Part shown: piece by piece, positions 31,448 through 43,187 of the stretch
How positions within the stretch are numbered: position 1 is the first letter of the stretch
Layout of the letters: every line of letters begins with the position of its first letter
NCBI GenBank assembly: GCA_023376005.1
Contig: CM042145.1
Span: forward strand, 61,335,228 to 61,399,227
Direction of reading: 5' to 3'
Length of the DNA stretch: 64,000 nucleotides
Origin: Doryteuthis pealeii
Lineage: Eukaryota; Mollusca; Cephalopoda; Myopsida; Loliginidae
Notes under the pieces: model-generated
What the model was told of the DNA's origin: nothing
Database searches by the model: none
Seen by the model: the letters and a program-made list of their open reading frames with translations, nothing else
Position numbers and translations under genes: made by a program

Positions 31448-32039
31448 TTTTTTCTTGTCTATTCTTACTTTTAACTTACCAGTAATAATGTTGTTGTACT
31501 ATTTGAAATATTCAAGTAGACGAATTACCTATTAAAGATAATTAGTAATGATTATTTTGGATGACAAATAATTGGTCTGCTCTAAGTTTTGAAATTCAAT
31601 CTGTCTATGAGTTAGTTTAGTTAGCAAACATAGGGCTTTCTCCGGTTACTATTGTAATTGTTAGAGAATCTCCGAGATTAAAGAACCTCTTTTAAAACCT
31701 CCCCGGGGTCCGACGCAAAACTAAATTCTGTAGTCCCATCAAACTGTTTTACACCTCTGACGGAAACAGATTCATACTAGTGAGAGTTGAGTCTCACCGG
31801 GTGATGTGTACATCCGCCTTGAGCATACAATCTAAATTGATGTTTTGTTAAAATAACTTATAATTGATATAGGACTATTTCTTGGATTGAATTCTGATCT
31901 AAACTGATGGCTTACACGAAAGTCATGTGACAAACAAGCTTAGTCTTCTCAATATACAGCAAGAATATAGATTAGATAAACACTTTGAAATAGATAGCTA
32001 GATATGTGACAGACTGAGATAGATAGAAAAGAGGCTGTT

Positions 32040-32170
32040 TGCATTTAACATAAGCGCTATACCTTGGAAAGGTATGAGTCTCAACTATTCTTCCACCAGC
32101 TATAAGTAAATAGTATTGTGGATGGGTTCTTTAACCTTGAGTAAGCAACCAGTCTAGGAGAAGGAAAAAC
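32040..32170 (+). mobile_element. SINE family A fragment (duplicate)
   Basis: Same fragment as 25570-25705, with small indels. Confidence 0.75.
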
Positions 32171-32489
32171 ATATATATATTTATTATATATATATTATAT
32201 ATTTGAGGTTTTAAGGTAGCGTGACATAAAGTCAATTACTGGTTACTTCGGCCACGCTACCTTAACTATATTAAAATAAAAACACTGTATCATGATATTG
32301 ACACTATTTGCTTAGAAAAAATATCACGCATATTATCTACTATATATATTGTATATATGATAGAATTGAATAAAAAAAGATTGTCTATTTTTAACAATTT
32401 AAAATTTGATTTTAATTTTTTTAAATTTAAATATATATATATATTATTATATATATATATATTAATATATATATTATATATATATATAT

Positions 32490-32990
32490 TATGAATTTGA
32501 TTATTGAAGAGCGAATGATGTTTTACAAATGCTGGATCATAGGAAAGAAAATGTATAATTGTATAAAAAAGTACACTTTTGTAAACAATTTACATCAGCT
32601 CTTATTGAGTCTTATCATAAAACTGTAATACTTCTGATTTTTTTAAATTAAAAAATAAAAATTCATTTTATTTTTAATAAAATTTATGTTATTTTTAATA
32701 CAGATAAACGCATTTTTGAAAAATTCCAACTTTGCAGTAACAGCGTTCTGTTTGCGCATCTCTTCAACGGTCATTTTCATCCCGTTTATTTTGTTGCAAG
32801 GCCGATCTATTACATACGGTCGATACAGATATCCGAGGGACCTCACAACAGTGAGGGGGGGCGATGTGCAGTTTAAAACCGTTGAGAGGAAGGCCCCGAA
32901 CGGTGCACTTCTCTCCTTTGATGATCCCAAGTATTTAGGTAAACATCATTTGTTTTTCATATATCAAATTCACACTGTCGGGTTTTCCTT
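32490..32990. mobile_element. Fold-back element (duplicate)
   Basis: Copy of 26015-26520. The arms and the GACCTCACAACAGTGAGG interior hairpin are recognisable despite indels. Confidence 0.7.
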
Positions 32991-33896
32991 TTGTTCACAC
33001 ACACACACACACACACACACAACATTATATATATATATATATATTATATATATATATAATATTTATAGTAAAACAAAAATATAGATATAATATCTGATTG
33101 TATTTTATTAACATAAGAGAATATCTCTTCATTTCAAAACTGCCCATTCCATTATAGTCCAAATACTCTTTATATACATGGACATGTTTATACGAAAAGG
33201 AAAAATATCGGTGTATTGCATCGAAAGTTGCAATCGTACATTTTTGTATTTTCGTTCGTTTTTCTGATTCTGTCACAGCTTACACCATTATTAAGCTTAG
33301 ACTTTTACTCTTCTTAAGATGCAAAACATCGATGAGAATTATTTTTACTTAGGTTTATCATCTTCTGGCATTGGTTAAGCATATTAATTGGGGTTTTGAT
33401 CTTCATTCATATTTATTCGGTTTAACTCGGATTCCTCTTGTCATGTTGTTGGTTTATTATTTTTAATATAATATGGATTATATAATTATACATACATATA
33501 TAATATGGATTTATATAATATATACATACATATATAATATGGATTATATAATATATACATACATATATAATGGATTATAAATATATACATACATATATAA
33601 ATATTGTTATAATATATAGATATAAATATAATATGTATTATTAATATATATATAAAATATAATATGTATTATAATATATATATAAATATAATATTATTAT
33701 ATATATGTGTGTATTTGGCTGTGTGAGAAAAACGAAGTGAATCCGACAGTATGTAATAGCGTGAAAATTGAAAAAAACAAGTTCATAAACGAGTGATGTT
33801 GGCGAAATTAAAACATCAACTCATTTTATGAACCTTGGTGTTTTCAATTCCTCACTATATTACACACAACATGCACCACATTATATATATATACAT

Positions 33897-33935
<39 letters not shown>

Positions 33936-34309
33936 CATTTATTTTGGTATTCAAAACAGCACAAACAAACCATTTAATTCAAGATTTTCTGATATACGAG
34001 ATGTATTCATACGACAAGAATAAAAAAAATATATGGAAAGAACCAAATATCCATCTAACTATTTCTTTTCCAGATTTCTGTACAGCTTCCACGTTATTTA
34101 AGTTTGGAATTTAGGTTATAAGATGCAAAACATCTGAAGAGCATATAGTATTTTAGTGGACACTGATAGTTTTCTTGCCGTAGGTTAACAATATAATGGG
34201 AGCTAAATCTTCATTTATCTCTGTCGAATTTGACGGGGCTTCCCCACCTCCAATCAGGCATACACACATGCATACATGAATATTACACCCAATACAGGTA
34301 GACAGATAC

Positions 34310-34824
34310 TTTGATAAGATAGGGATCATATAGATGAAAGATATGAACAGATTTATATAGATGGACATGAACAGAATGAGCTAGCTAGATAGATATGATA
34401 GATAGGAAGCAACAGAAACAGGAAACATGGATAGAAGGAGACAATAACGGGAGATAGATGGATAGATAGGAATATAGACAAAAACAGAGATAGATGGATA
34501 GAAGATATAGACAAGGAACAGAGATAGATGGATAGATAGGAATATAGACAAGGACCAGAGATAGGATGATAGATAGGAATATAGACAAGAACGAGATAGA
34601 TGGATAATTAGACAGAATTGATATAGGACAAGAACAGAGTATAGATGATGATAGACAGACATGAATATAGACAAGAAACAGAGAGTAAATATTAGTAGGA
34701 ATATACACAAGAGAGTGAGAGAGAGGATGGATATATTGACAAAACAGATAAATGGACAGACAGTAGATAGATAAGAACAGATATTATATATATATATATA
34801 TATTATATATATATATTAATATAT

Positions 34825-34857
<33 letters not shown>

Positions 34858-35480
34858 TAAGAAACAGTGATAGATGTATAAACAGATTAGATATAAACAG
34901 AGATGGATAGGCAGTATCATAGAAGAACGGAGATAGATAGATAAGAGGAAGAGGTGATGACAGATAAGAAATAGATAGATGGATAGAGGAGACATTTGAA
35001 TAATACAATAACACATATTAAGATAGGAAGAAAGAAAACATTACAGGGACATAGATATATGAGAGAGGAGAGAGAAGAGGGGATAGGAGAAATAGATATA
35101 GATAAGGAACATAGAATATATTGATAGGATAGATAGATAAGAAACATAGATATATTGATAGATAGATAGATAAGAACATAGATATATGATAGATAGATCA
35201 GATAAGAACATAGATATATTGATAGATAGATAGATAAGAACATAGATATATAGATAGATAGATAAAGAACATAGATATATTGTAAGATAGATAAGAACAT
35301 AGATATATTGATAGGATTAGAAGAACATAGATTATATAGATAATAGATTAAGAACATAATATATTAGATAGATAGATAAGAAACATAAGATATTATAGAT
35401 AGATAGATAAGAACATAGATATATAGATAGATAGATAAGAACATAAGATATATAGATAGGAGAAAGGAACATTATATATA
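34310..35480. repeat. GATA satellite (duplicate)
   Basis: Noisy equivalent of 27755-28830, interrupted at 34785-34850 by TA and TG runs. Long S/I/Y/L frames on the minus strand are artefacts of the repeat. Confidence 0.9.
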
Positions 35481-37078
35481 TATATATATATATATTATAT
35501 TACAGAGAGGAGAGAGAGAATATATAAGAACATAGTTATATAGATTGATAGAACAACTAATAGATCTAGTTTCTTACTTGCTTGTGTCTTAACACTGTAA
35601 CAAAGTTTATGGCAGTAGACAGGATTGATAAAAGTCTTCACGGTATTACACAGATTGAACAAAAAAAAGAAGAAGAAAAACCAACAGACTTTCTCTGATG
35701 TGTTAAATTAGCATCGGATAGATGACATATCAATTGAGAACAGTTTAACTGTATCAAGTGTCTAATAAAGTAGATATCGAAGATAGAATGATAGACATAT
35801 AGATAGATAACGTGCTCACAACAAAAAAGAAAGACTTGGGAAGATTGACTTACCAAGTCTGGTTTTACCAGATGTATAAGAGGGGATAGGATTGAAGCCT
35901 AGAATATCACACGGTTTTTATTCAACAAACTCTGACACTAAAACATTGCTTCAAATATTCAATACCAGGGTCTAAATTAAAAATCTTAAAAAAATTTGAA
36001 AGCAAACGCAAGACAAAAATTATTTTAGCTTACAGAGTGTGAATACATGGAATAAACTTACCATCATCAATAGTGATGTCCCTCTCTAAATCCTCAAAGG
36101 CAATGTTGGAAATCTGTGGAATGATTATAAATACTAGCAAATATATGGCACCCTCCGGGTGCAAGTTTTAAGTTTTAATGTAATAAAATATTATATTGAA
36201 TCAGAAAGGCTTAATGAAACTAATTAAGAATTCAGATAAAAAAGATTTGAAACGGAGGGGGATAATCGGAAAATAGAACAAACTGAAACTTACTCTTTCA
36301 TCACTTCCGTTTTTTCAATGCTAAATTTTCCTAATTAACTATTTAGTTAAAAAGAAGTAAAGAATAAATTTACAGTTATTCTTCTTGTTAATGAATTTCT
36401 TTAGGATTTATTGAGAGATTTTACTCTAATCATTAGATTAAAACCAAACAATTAGAAATCAATGATACCAAGCACACTTTTATTAAAATCATTTTTTTTA
36501 AATATCAATATGCAAATTAGCTTTACGTTTCTCTGAAACTGTTATTTTGTTGTATATATTAAATAACATTGCATATTATAGTTTTAGGTAAGGCCAACAA
36601 GTATTAATAATGTAAAACAGTTTATTATTAATTGAGGTTAAATAGAAATAGAATCATGGAGGAATTGTCGTTAAAACTAGAATTGGTAACATGATAGTAT
36701 TATAGTTTCGGTTACAGACAGAAAAACACACAATCTCCATTATAAAAGATTTCTGTTAATTAAAATGAATGTTTATAAGAACAGCTGACAAGTCTCAGAC
36801 CTAATATACTAGCTGAAAGATATTATTATTATAAAACCAGTTAACTTTTTCCTGTGTGTCAAATAGGTCGATTATATAGATAGATACAGTAAATGGAAGT
36901 AGTTAACTTGCTAACATGCATCTAATTAACGTAAGAAATCTACAGAGATAAGATATGAAACAGCTGGGATAGACAAATCAAATTGAGGTTAGTTAACATT
37001 ACTTACATGCTTCTAATAAACGTAGAATAGATCAAATGTGATTTAATAAGATAAGATAGATGGTATAAATTATAGATG

Positions 37079-37320
37079 GGACCATATGACCTTAAGACAC
37101 CCCTCTGCGATTCGAATTTTGTGGGGACATTTTCTCAATTTACACCGCAAAATCCATTGTTTTGTTAGCGGTTCATGGTTTAGGATTAGGGTAGTGTTAT
37201 ATCATTTTTAAAAAACTAAAAATCGTCTGTTAACAATTAACCGGATTTATGACGATATAAATTTGAAAATTTCCCCACAAATCAGGATCGCAAAAGGGGT
37301 GCCTAAAGGTCATATGGTCG
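37079..37320. mobile_element. MITE-like element (duplicate)
   Basis: Starts ACCATATGACCTTAAGACAC and ends AAAGGTCATATGGTC. Equivalent of 30417-30668. Confidence 0.75.
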
Positions 37321-37784
37321 ATAGATACAGCAAATGAAACTAGTTCATCTCTCTCCATGAGTTATAACGTAGAAAGCGAATACGGACAGAGATAGAATAG
37401 ATAGATAGATAGATAAGATAGGTTCTTTTTTATCAATCTGAACTCACTTTAGTATATAATAATCTATTAGTTCAGTCTATATATTGCAGTTCAGTATTGA
37501 AAAGGAACTTGTGACTGTGCTCAGGTGTTCCTTACTTAAAAACTAATGTGGAAATGTGACAAAGAGGGAAGCAGTTCTTGTGATTTTCATCTTCTGATTT
37601 TTGTTAATATATTTCGCTTAAATATCTGACACTTATATTCCGGCAAAATGTGTGACCGACAAAAAAATGTCGGCCAATTACAATGTTTAATGCATAATGT
37701 ATAATCCCCGGTTTTTAAGGGCCCCAAACATGAATTACTATATTACCTATGTGTGTGCTGATTTATAACATTTATTAAAATAAT

Positions 37785-38262
37785 AGCAAGGATTGTGGGT
37801 ATGCCACAGTACGATAATTTAATTTTTACAACGTTTGATATGTTGGCTTAAAAGTTATGGCTAAATAGTTCAATATGTAAAAAAGTATGATAATCTTGAT
37901 TTAAATATCCTCTGTATCCTCACTCTTTTTCTTTCATTCCATTTTTCATTATGTTTGCTTAAAACAGTAGCGTTATCGCTTCCGCTAGCTCATGCCTTCT
38001 ATTTCCTTACTCTTTTTCTTGTTATATTTTTCTGTGTAGCATTATCCTTTTTCTTCCCTTCCTTTCTTTTATAATAAAAACGAAATGGTCCATTATTTAG
38101 CCGCGGTGATGACACTCATAAGAAATAAAAAATTCGCTGAATAACACCTGATAATCAGGTTACATTTTGCATTCATCTTGGATGATTGGACGGTCTCATT
38201 TTCAAAGCAGAAGGTGTTGCAAGATCATAACGGTCGGAAGATTAAGGAACAAGAGTATGAAT
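37785..38262 (+). mobile_element. Repeat family X, complete copy across the old gap point
   Basis: Runs from GCAAGGATTGTGGGTATGCC through ATTATGTTTGCTTAAAACAG and GGTGATGACACTCATAAG to GGTGTTGCAAGATCATAACG. It continues past the point where the first copy meets the N run, showing what lies beyond. Inverted copy 47815-48300. Confidence 0.8.
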
Positions 38263-38395
38263 ATATATATATATTTATCTAGGTATACCTATGTAGGAAC
38301 AATTTTATAAATCTGAATCAGGGAAACTTCATGTCGGGAACTTAAAAACAGAAAAAGAACAAAAAATGATAAACCCCCCCCCCAATAATATTCGT
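38263..38395. other. Unassigned spacer
   Basis: TA run 38260-38275, AGGTATACCT palindrome at about 38281, and a C-homopolymer at 38375-38383. Confidence 0.6.
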
Positions 38396-38780
38396 CCCGG
38401 CTTCGTTTGGATGAATTCCCTCAGAATAGTTGCCGAAACCAAGGGCTAGAGAACCCAGCCTGTCCTACTATTTACTCTTTAGTTGGTAAGACATCTTGCG
38501 TGGTATTACTAAGCTTAGCTTAATGTGACACAAGCCAGATTATGAGGCACCAGTGAGAATCGAACTTACTAACAATAGTCTGCGATCTTAGCTCGCTAAC
38601 CATTACACAACGTGAGGTGCCAAGCATCTTTGCTTGTAGTATTTACAAAAGTTTTGCTTAGATTGTGGCACAAGGTCAGAAGTATGGGCACCCAGTGAGA
38701 ATCGAAACCCCTAACAATTATTTGTGAATCAGCTTGCTAACCATTACACCACGCGAGGTGCCTAGGCATCGTGCTTATAA
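38396..38780 (-). mobile_element. SINE family C, two heads in tandem
   Basis: The minus strand has two tRNA-like heads: one starting near 38762 (GGCACCTCGCGTGGTGTAAT, with GGTTTCGATTCTCACTGGGT) and one near 38620 (GGCACCTCACGTTGTGTAAT, with AAGTTCGATTCTCACTGG). GGCACC can pair with GGTGCC, so the acceptor stem is kept. Only the second is followed by a full tail, with AAATAGTAGGACAGGCTGGG and TAGGGGAATTC-like blocks related to family A. The cleaner inverted duplicate is at 47319-47695. Confidence 0.85.
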
Positions 38781-38849
38781 GCTATGCGAAAAATCACTAC
38801 TCATAGACTGTTCCAAGTGGCGGTAACTTAATTTGACAATGAAAACGCC

Positions 38850-38863
38850 CAGATATAGATATA

Positions 38864-38905
<42 letters not shown>
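38850..38905. repeat. TA microsatellite
   Basis: TATA run between the SINE C cluster and the hammerhead repeats. Confidence 0.9.
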
Positions 38906-38909
<4 letters not shown>

Positions 38910-39067
38910 GTGTTCAAACGAGTGTTGAAATGTGAAGCCGACAATTTGTAGGGAGATTATTGTTTAATTAAGTCATACCTAATTTGTTAATTAATTTATG
39001 ATTAAATGACTTAGGCGTGCATATTCGGTTTTAAATGTAAAGCGTAAACAAATCGAGAAAAAGTCCA

Positions 39068-39110
39068 TTCTGTATGTACGTTTTCAGCCCATTAGGCCTC
39101 ATCAGCAGAG
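39068..39110 (-). ncRNA. Putative hammerhead ribozyme (minus unit)
   Basis: The core CUGAUGA and stem II GGCCU/GGGCU are intact, but this noisy copy has an extra A after GAAA and a damaged 3' stem I strand (CAGAA). The inverted copy 46970-47011 shows the intact sequence, so the defects are probably sequencing errors. Confidence 0.6.
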
Positions 39111-39228
39111 CTATAGACAGGGCAGTGCTTTGTGCGCGACTTTAATTAAGCACATAATCTCCCTACAAATTGTCGGCCTTCGCCATTTAGGTTCGAATCG
39201 CGCACAAAGCACTTGCCCATGTCTATAG

Positions 39229-39270
39229 CTCTGCTGATGAGGCCTAATGGGCTGAAACGTACATACAGAG
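39229..39270 (+). ncRNA. Putative hammerhead ribozyme (plus unit)
   Basis: Stem I strand CUCUG (39229-39233), core CUGAUGA (39234-39240), stem II GGCCU/GGGCU with loop AAU, GAAA (39254-39257), stem III CGUACA, UA, then CAGAG (39266-39270). Predicted cleavage is between 39265 and 39266. Compared with 2187-2228, stem II changes A-to-G and C-to-U, both keeping pairing through G-U wobbles, and stem III keeps its GUAC centre. This is comparative support for the fold. Confidence 0.75.
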
Positions 39271-39340
39271 ATTGACTTTTTTCTCGATTTGTTTAGCGCT
39301 TTACATTTAACTGATATGTACAATCAACTATATATTATAT

Positions 39341-39530
39341 ATATATATATATATTATATTATATGAACGGCGTTGATAAATTGTCCTAAAATTTTACTTG
39401 CTTAAATTACTTCGGAGACAGATCAATAGACAAGGATTAAAACTGATACTATATTTTTCTACTTTCAAGGTAGGATCAAACTTTATGTCACAAATAATAT
39501 CCACTATAAAATTTGCATTCAACTACAGGC
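39341..39530. other. TA tract and unassigned spacer
   Basis: TA run 39330-39365, then single-copy-looking sequence. No gene. Confidence 0.5.
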
Positions 39531-39534
39531 CTTA

Positions 39535-39705
39535 AAATGACAAGTCGTATTGTAACAGAACAGATAGATTCATCCGTTTCAACAGAACATTAGCGGGAAG
39601 TGAAACTAAATGAGACTCGTCAAGATTTGAATTCTGGTCACCGATTCCATTTCCTACGACAATTGTAGCATAATGGTGCGCCCCAGCAGGGAACACCATA
39701 TTGGT
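39535..39705 (-). mobile_element. Old SINE family A copy
   Basis: The minus strand has GTAGGAAATGGAATCGGTGA and GAATTCAAATCTTGACGAG, matching the family A anticodon and B-box region, then AGTTTCACTTCCCGCTAATG and AACGGATGAATC. The A box (GCACCATTATGC) is eroded and the 3' half lost. Inverted copy 46400-46560. Confidence 0.65.
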
Positions 39706-41214
39706 GGCCCTTGTGCCAGACACAGAGAAACCTTAATAGGATGTAGCATGATTCTCAGACCTTACGGAAGATAAAGTCAATTGACAGTTACTAAGAGCCC
39801 GTGGCGTGCGTAGGTGATATTTTCCCTGACCAATAAAATTCATTCAGTTAAGAGGAAGGGTTCCTTCGTGGACTTAAAGGACTGGCTGGAATTCTGTGTA
39901 TACTGATCAACAAGCCAACGTACCGACTCCGTATATACGACTTGTACAAGTCCTAATAGTACCGTGTGTTTTGAAGACGCAGTGGGTATACTATACGATT
40001 GGTTAGTGTCGTGAAAGAGCAAACCCAATACGTTACACAATAACCGTTACGTTAAGAGCGTTTATGTACGAATATTTGAGGGGAGTATTTTTTTTTCACT
40101 TCAGTGATCGTCTTTATATTCCTTGCGGCATGTTAAGTATGCATGGTCAATGCTTTCACATCTAAACAGAACTATAATAAAACTTCAAAAAGTTCGTCGC
40201 ATTCATGTAACGAGTTGTTTATTGATGAGAAGCTAAAAACAATGTACTGTGCGACATTCTACGACTTCGCATGCAACATTTTCCAAAGAAAGTCGATTAA
40301 ATATTCTCAGCAAATTAAAAACAAAGAAAAAAATTGGAATAATGAAACTAATTCAAAGATATTCAATCAACTATAGATTCTGCAGACTTTATAGTTAAGT
40401 ATAGTATATATATATATATTATATATATATATATATATATAAAGTTCTACGGATGTACTCTGCAAATATGCACTTTTCTTGATTTTGTGTCTAATTCGAG
40501 GCATCTAACTAGATTCATTGAAATGCAGAATGTGGGTTTTTTTTAACTATATTATCATTTGCAGGTACGAATAAAGATTTTCTGTTATATCGTTGTTTGT
40601 TTTTGTTTTGTTTTGTTGTTTTTGGGCGGGGTAACACTCTTTTTACAGTATCAATGTTTTGTATTTTGAAATTTGATAATTAAAACTGATTTATGGCCAT
40701 CTTTAAGAATATATATATATATACTTTTATAGTGTGTCCCATATATGATGCAGGTACGATTTGAAAAGTTCTTCGTGTACCACATGTGGCGCATATCGTG
40801 CTAACGTGTTAAATAACTCGAAAAAGAGTTGATAAGCACCGACCAACTAACAAGAAGGGATACTCGGTGTTGCCTGGGTAGAAAGCGAACAATATCATTT
40901 TCTGGCAAGTTCATTGGTCTTTTTATTTTCTAAAGGGTTTTCCAAAAAAGTTTTAGTTTTAAAAAAATGTTTTCTATTAATATTCGGGTAGATTTTCTAC
41001 AAGAATTTGCGTCACATTTTAAAATCGTTTTACCATTTTAGATTCTCTGAGGACTTTATAAGAAATAAAGATTTTTCCCCGTGTAAAATGCTTTTTTCTA
41101 GAAGCACCAAAATTAAATCCCGTGAATGGTAACAGTATATATGGTAGATAAAATGGGCGTTATATTTATTAGTAGGGAATACTCAATATTATTGACAGAG
41201 GCATTTATATTTAA
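39706..41214. other. Unassigned sequence
   Basis: Contains a TA tract at 40400-40440, a T/G-rich run near 40590-40630, and GGGATACTCGGTGTTGCCTG near 40858 (the CCCGGCGT-type motif). 40120-40375 reads cleanly and carries a 77-codon frame without family resemblance. No gene. Confidence 0.5.
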
Positions 41215-41320
41215 GGTAAGGTAGTATAGACATGAAGTCAACACCTGGTTATTGTCAGTTTTCTCACCTCTGATCTTTATGTCACCGCTAACTTTATATA
41301 TATATATATATATGATTTTA
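41215..41320. repeat. Fold-back-like unit and TA tract
   Basis: AAGGTAAGGTAGTATAGACA and TCTTTATGTCACCGCTAAC flank a TGGTT/TCAGTT centre, similar to 25717-25785. A TA tract follows at 41295-41312. Confidence 0.5.
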
Positions 41321-41674
41321 AACGAATATTTCCCAAATAAAACCGTGTTTAAGAAAAATTCAATTCATTACTGAAAAAATCCGAAAACGAAATAGACCAT
41401 TATTCAGAAAATAGTCTTGATTTTGAAAGAGTGAGAGATAAGGGAGATGTTTTAGACTGATCTGAAAGTTTGCCAAGTTTAGGGGTATTTAAAATACACC
41501 CATAACTCGCTCCCAAAAAGATGTGAAAGCAATTTACTGGCATAGTCAGGCAAATCTAGGGGTAACCATATAGAAAGGTGTATCCTAAAATGCCCCTTTT
41601 TTTGATAATCTTATTACAAAAAACAGAAGGCAGAGATGTAATGAAACACACACACATTATATTACTTATATATA

Positions 41675-41718
<44 letters not shown>

Positions 41719-41832
41719 GAAGCAACAAGAAAGACATTTATGTCTGACGAGTTTCTTTTCGCTTTCAAAGTTTTTAGCCAACCTCTTTAATATATGGATG
41801 GAGTTTGTTGATTAAGTCAACCAAAGTTTTTT
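41321..41832. other. Unassigned sequence with TA tract
   Basis: A TA run at 41663-41715 is embedded in moderately AT-rich sequence. The overlapping 70-codon frames on both strands at 41556-41790 are spurious. Confidence 0.5.
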
Positions 41833-41878
41833 GTCCCTTAGTACTTCAGCACTCCGGAAGTGCCATCATTCAGGGGTA
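41833..41878 (-). ncRNA. Putative hammerhead ribozyme, GUAC stem III type
   Basis: Minus strand: stem I CCC with GGG, core written CUGAAUGA here (one extra A), extra U, a seven-pair stem II starting GGCAC, then GAA, GUAC, UA. The inverted copy at 44180-44224 has intact CUGAUGA and GAAA, so the defects here may be errors or allelic decay. GUAC is self-complementary and would pair between molecules. A TA tract begins directly upstream. Confidence 0.5.
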
Positions 41879-41880
41879 GA

Positions 41881-41883
<3 letters not shown>

Positions 41884-41918
<35 letters not shown>

Positions 41919-42038
41919 AAGAAAGGGAAGATTATATAGGTATGAAGAACATATAGAAAAATTATATGTATGTACATGTGTATATATATAGAGAGAGAAA
42001 TATATTTTATTAGTTAGATAATACATATAAAGAAATTA

Positions 42039-42069
<31 letters not shown>

Positions 42070-42360
42070 GCATTTAAAGGATATGTACATTAAAGAAAAA
42101 TAATATCAACATATATATAAAATTACCACACACACACACTATATACATATATATATATATAATATATAATATATATATATATATTTAATAATAAAAGAAA
42201 ATAATCTTTATATAAAAATATACACGTGTGTATATGTTGTACATATATAAAGATAGAATATTTTAGATATTTAAAAACTTTATGTTCCTGTATGAATATA
42301 AATGTGTTTGCGTGGTTATAATGTTGTGGAATATACAGTGTTTGCGTGTGTAAGTTGATT
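41884..42360. repeat. TA-rich microsatellite cluster
   Basis: TA runs at 41884-41912, 42033-42068 and 42140-42190 lie in AT-rich sequence with ACACAC and GTGTGT steps. Frames are I/Y-rich artefacts. Confidence 0.85.
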
Positions 42361-42867
42361 TTCAATGTAATATTTTATAGTTGAGTAAGAATTTCTAAAA
42401 CTGTTTTTGTCTTCTACAAATGACTGCACTTCTTGACACTGAGGTTTGTTTTTTCGAAAGTTCCTCCCGCCATTTCATAGAACCCCCCCCCCATGATTTA
42501 CCCAACAAAAAAAAAAACATTTGACTTTAACGATCATAAATAGATTAAAATCGATTCCTGTATCATTGAGAAAAATCAAACGTTGTTTTACCGCAAAGGT
42601 CAATGAGATAAATAAGTTCATAATTCGAAAATTAAACCACATCTTAAAATATAGCCCCAAGGTCTATTAATGACTTCTATAACGACGACATATTTTCTTT
42701 CATAAAACGACCAAATACTACAACTAATGCTTCTCTATATTCGGTGAGATTATGCCGCTTATTTTCAGCGGTTTTTTATTATAACAAATCTATATCATTT
42801 TAAAGAATACTGTTAGCATAACAATTGAAGGGTTAACAATGAATTCCAATTTAATTTTTTAGACAGT
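42361..42867. other. Unassigned sequence near the fold-back centre
   Basis: A C-homopolymer (42483-42492) and A-homopolymer are the only landmarks. CCGCTTATTTTCAGCGG at about 42753 is a small hairpin. No gene. Confidence 0.5.
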
Positions 42868-42919
42868 AAAGTCGACATTGAAATGTTTCGATTTTTTATA
42901 AAACTTTCTTCAGGACATT
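42868..42919 (-). ncRNA. Putative hammerhead ribozyme with GUC cleavage triplet
   Basis: Minus strand: stem I AAUGUC with GACUUU (five of six pairs), core CUGAAGA (a permitted CUGANGA form), an AU-rich weak stem II ending AAAAUC, GAAA, stem III CAUU/AAUG with loop UC, then the classic triplet GUC. Stem II is the weak point. The right-arm equivalent is 43138-43187. Confidence 0.55.
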
Positions 42920-42960
42920 AACCGAAGCATTTTTAACGCCGACTTTATCATTTACAAATA

Positions 42961-43098
42961 GTTTTATGTATTTGGTCGTGCGTTGAAAGGTTTATATATA
43001 TTTATATATATATATAATATATATATATATATTAGTGTTGTGTTATATGGGTGGTAAAATGTGTAAATAAATCCGACGTATTTCCAAAGATAAAATAT
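42961..43098. other. Centre of the large inverted repeat
   Basis: CATTTACAAATA (to 42960) and TATTTGTAAATG (from 43099) are the innermost symmetric words. The 138-bp spacer contains a TA tract, a second GTATTTGGTCGT word and AATAAATCCGACGTATTTCC. See the findings for why this is probably a sequencing or assembly fold-back. Confidence 0.85.
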
Positions 43099-43137
43099 TT
43101 GTAAATGATAAAGTCGGGCGTTAAAATGCTTCGGTTT

Positions 43138-43187
43138 AATGTCCTGAAGAAAGTTTTTAAAAAATCGAAACTTTCAATGTCGACTTT
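43138..43187 (+). ncRNA. Hammerhead motif, right-arm copy of 42868-42919
   Basis: CUGAAGA, GAAA and the AUGUC/GACUUU cleavage region are retained. Stem III is reduced to CUUUCAAUG, probably by a lost base. Confidence 0.5.

Larger units (their letters stand above)
31448..37974. repeat. Direct, noisy copy of 24990-31325
   Basis: It begins TTTTTTCTTGTCTATTCTTA, equivalent to about 24990, and follows the same landmarks in order: SINE fragment 32040-32170, fold-back 32490-32990, hairpin 33761-33865, GATA tract 34310-35480, MITE 37079-37320. Differences are mostly one-base insertions and deletions, many in homopolymers, like uncorrected long reads. It has 33-34-bp TA minisatellite units (33470-33600) that are fewer in the first copy. 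No genes. Confidence 0.9.
38906..39340. mobile_element. Two hammerhead repeats (family H), head to head
   Basis: A minus-strand unit (38906-39145) and a plus-strand unit (39146-39340) meet at about 39145. Each has CACAAAGCACT, TCTATAGCTCTG, the hammerhead core and the TCTCGATTTGTTTA tail. The plus unit has a B box GGTTCGAATC (39190-39199) 31-34 nt before the core but no A box. In its place stands TCCCTACAAATTGTCGGCC, a block from the tail of another unit, so units appear joined tail to head in part. The cleaner inverted duplicate is at 46755-47190. Confidence 0.75.
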
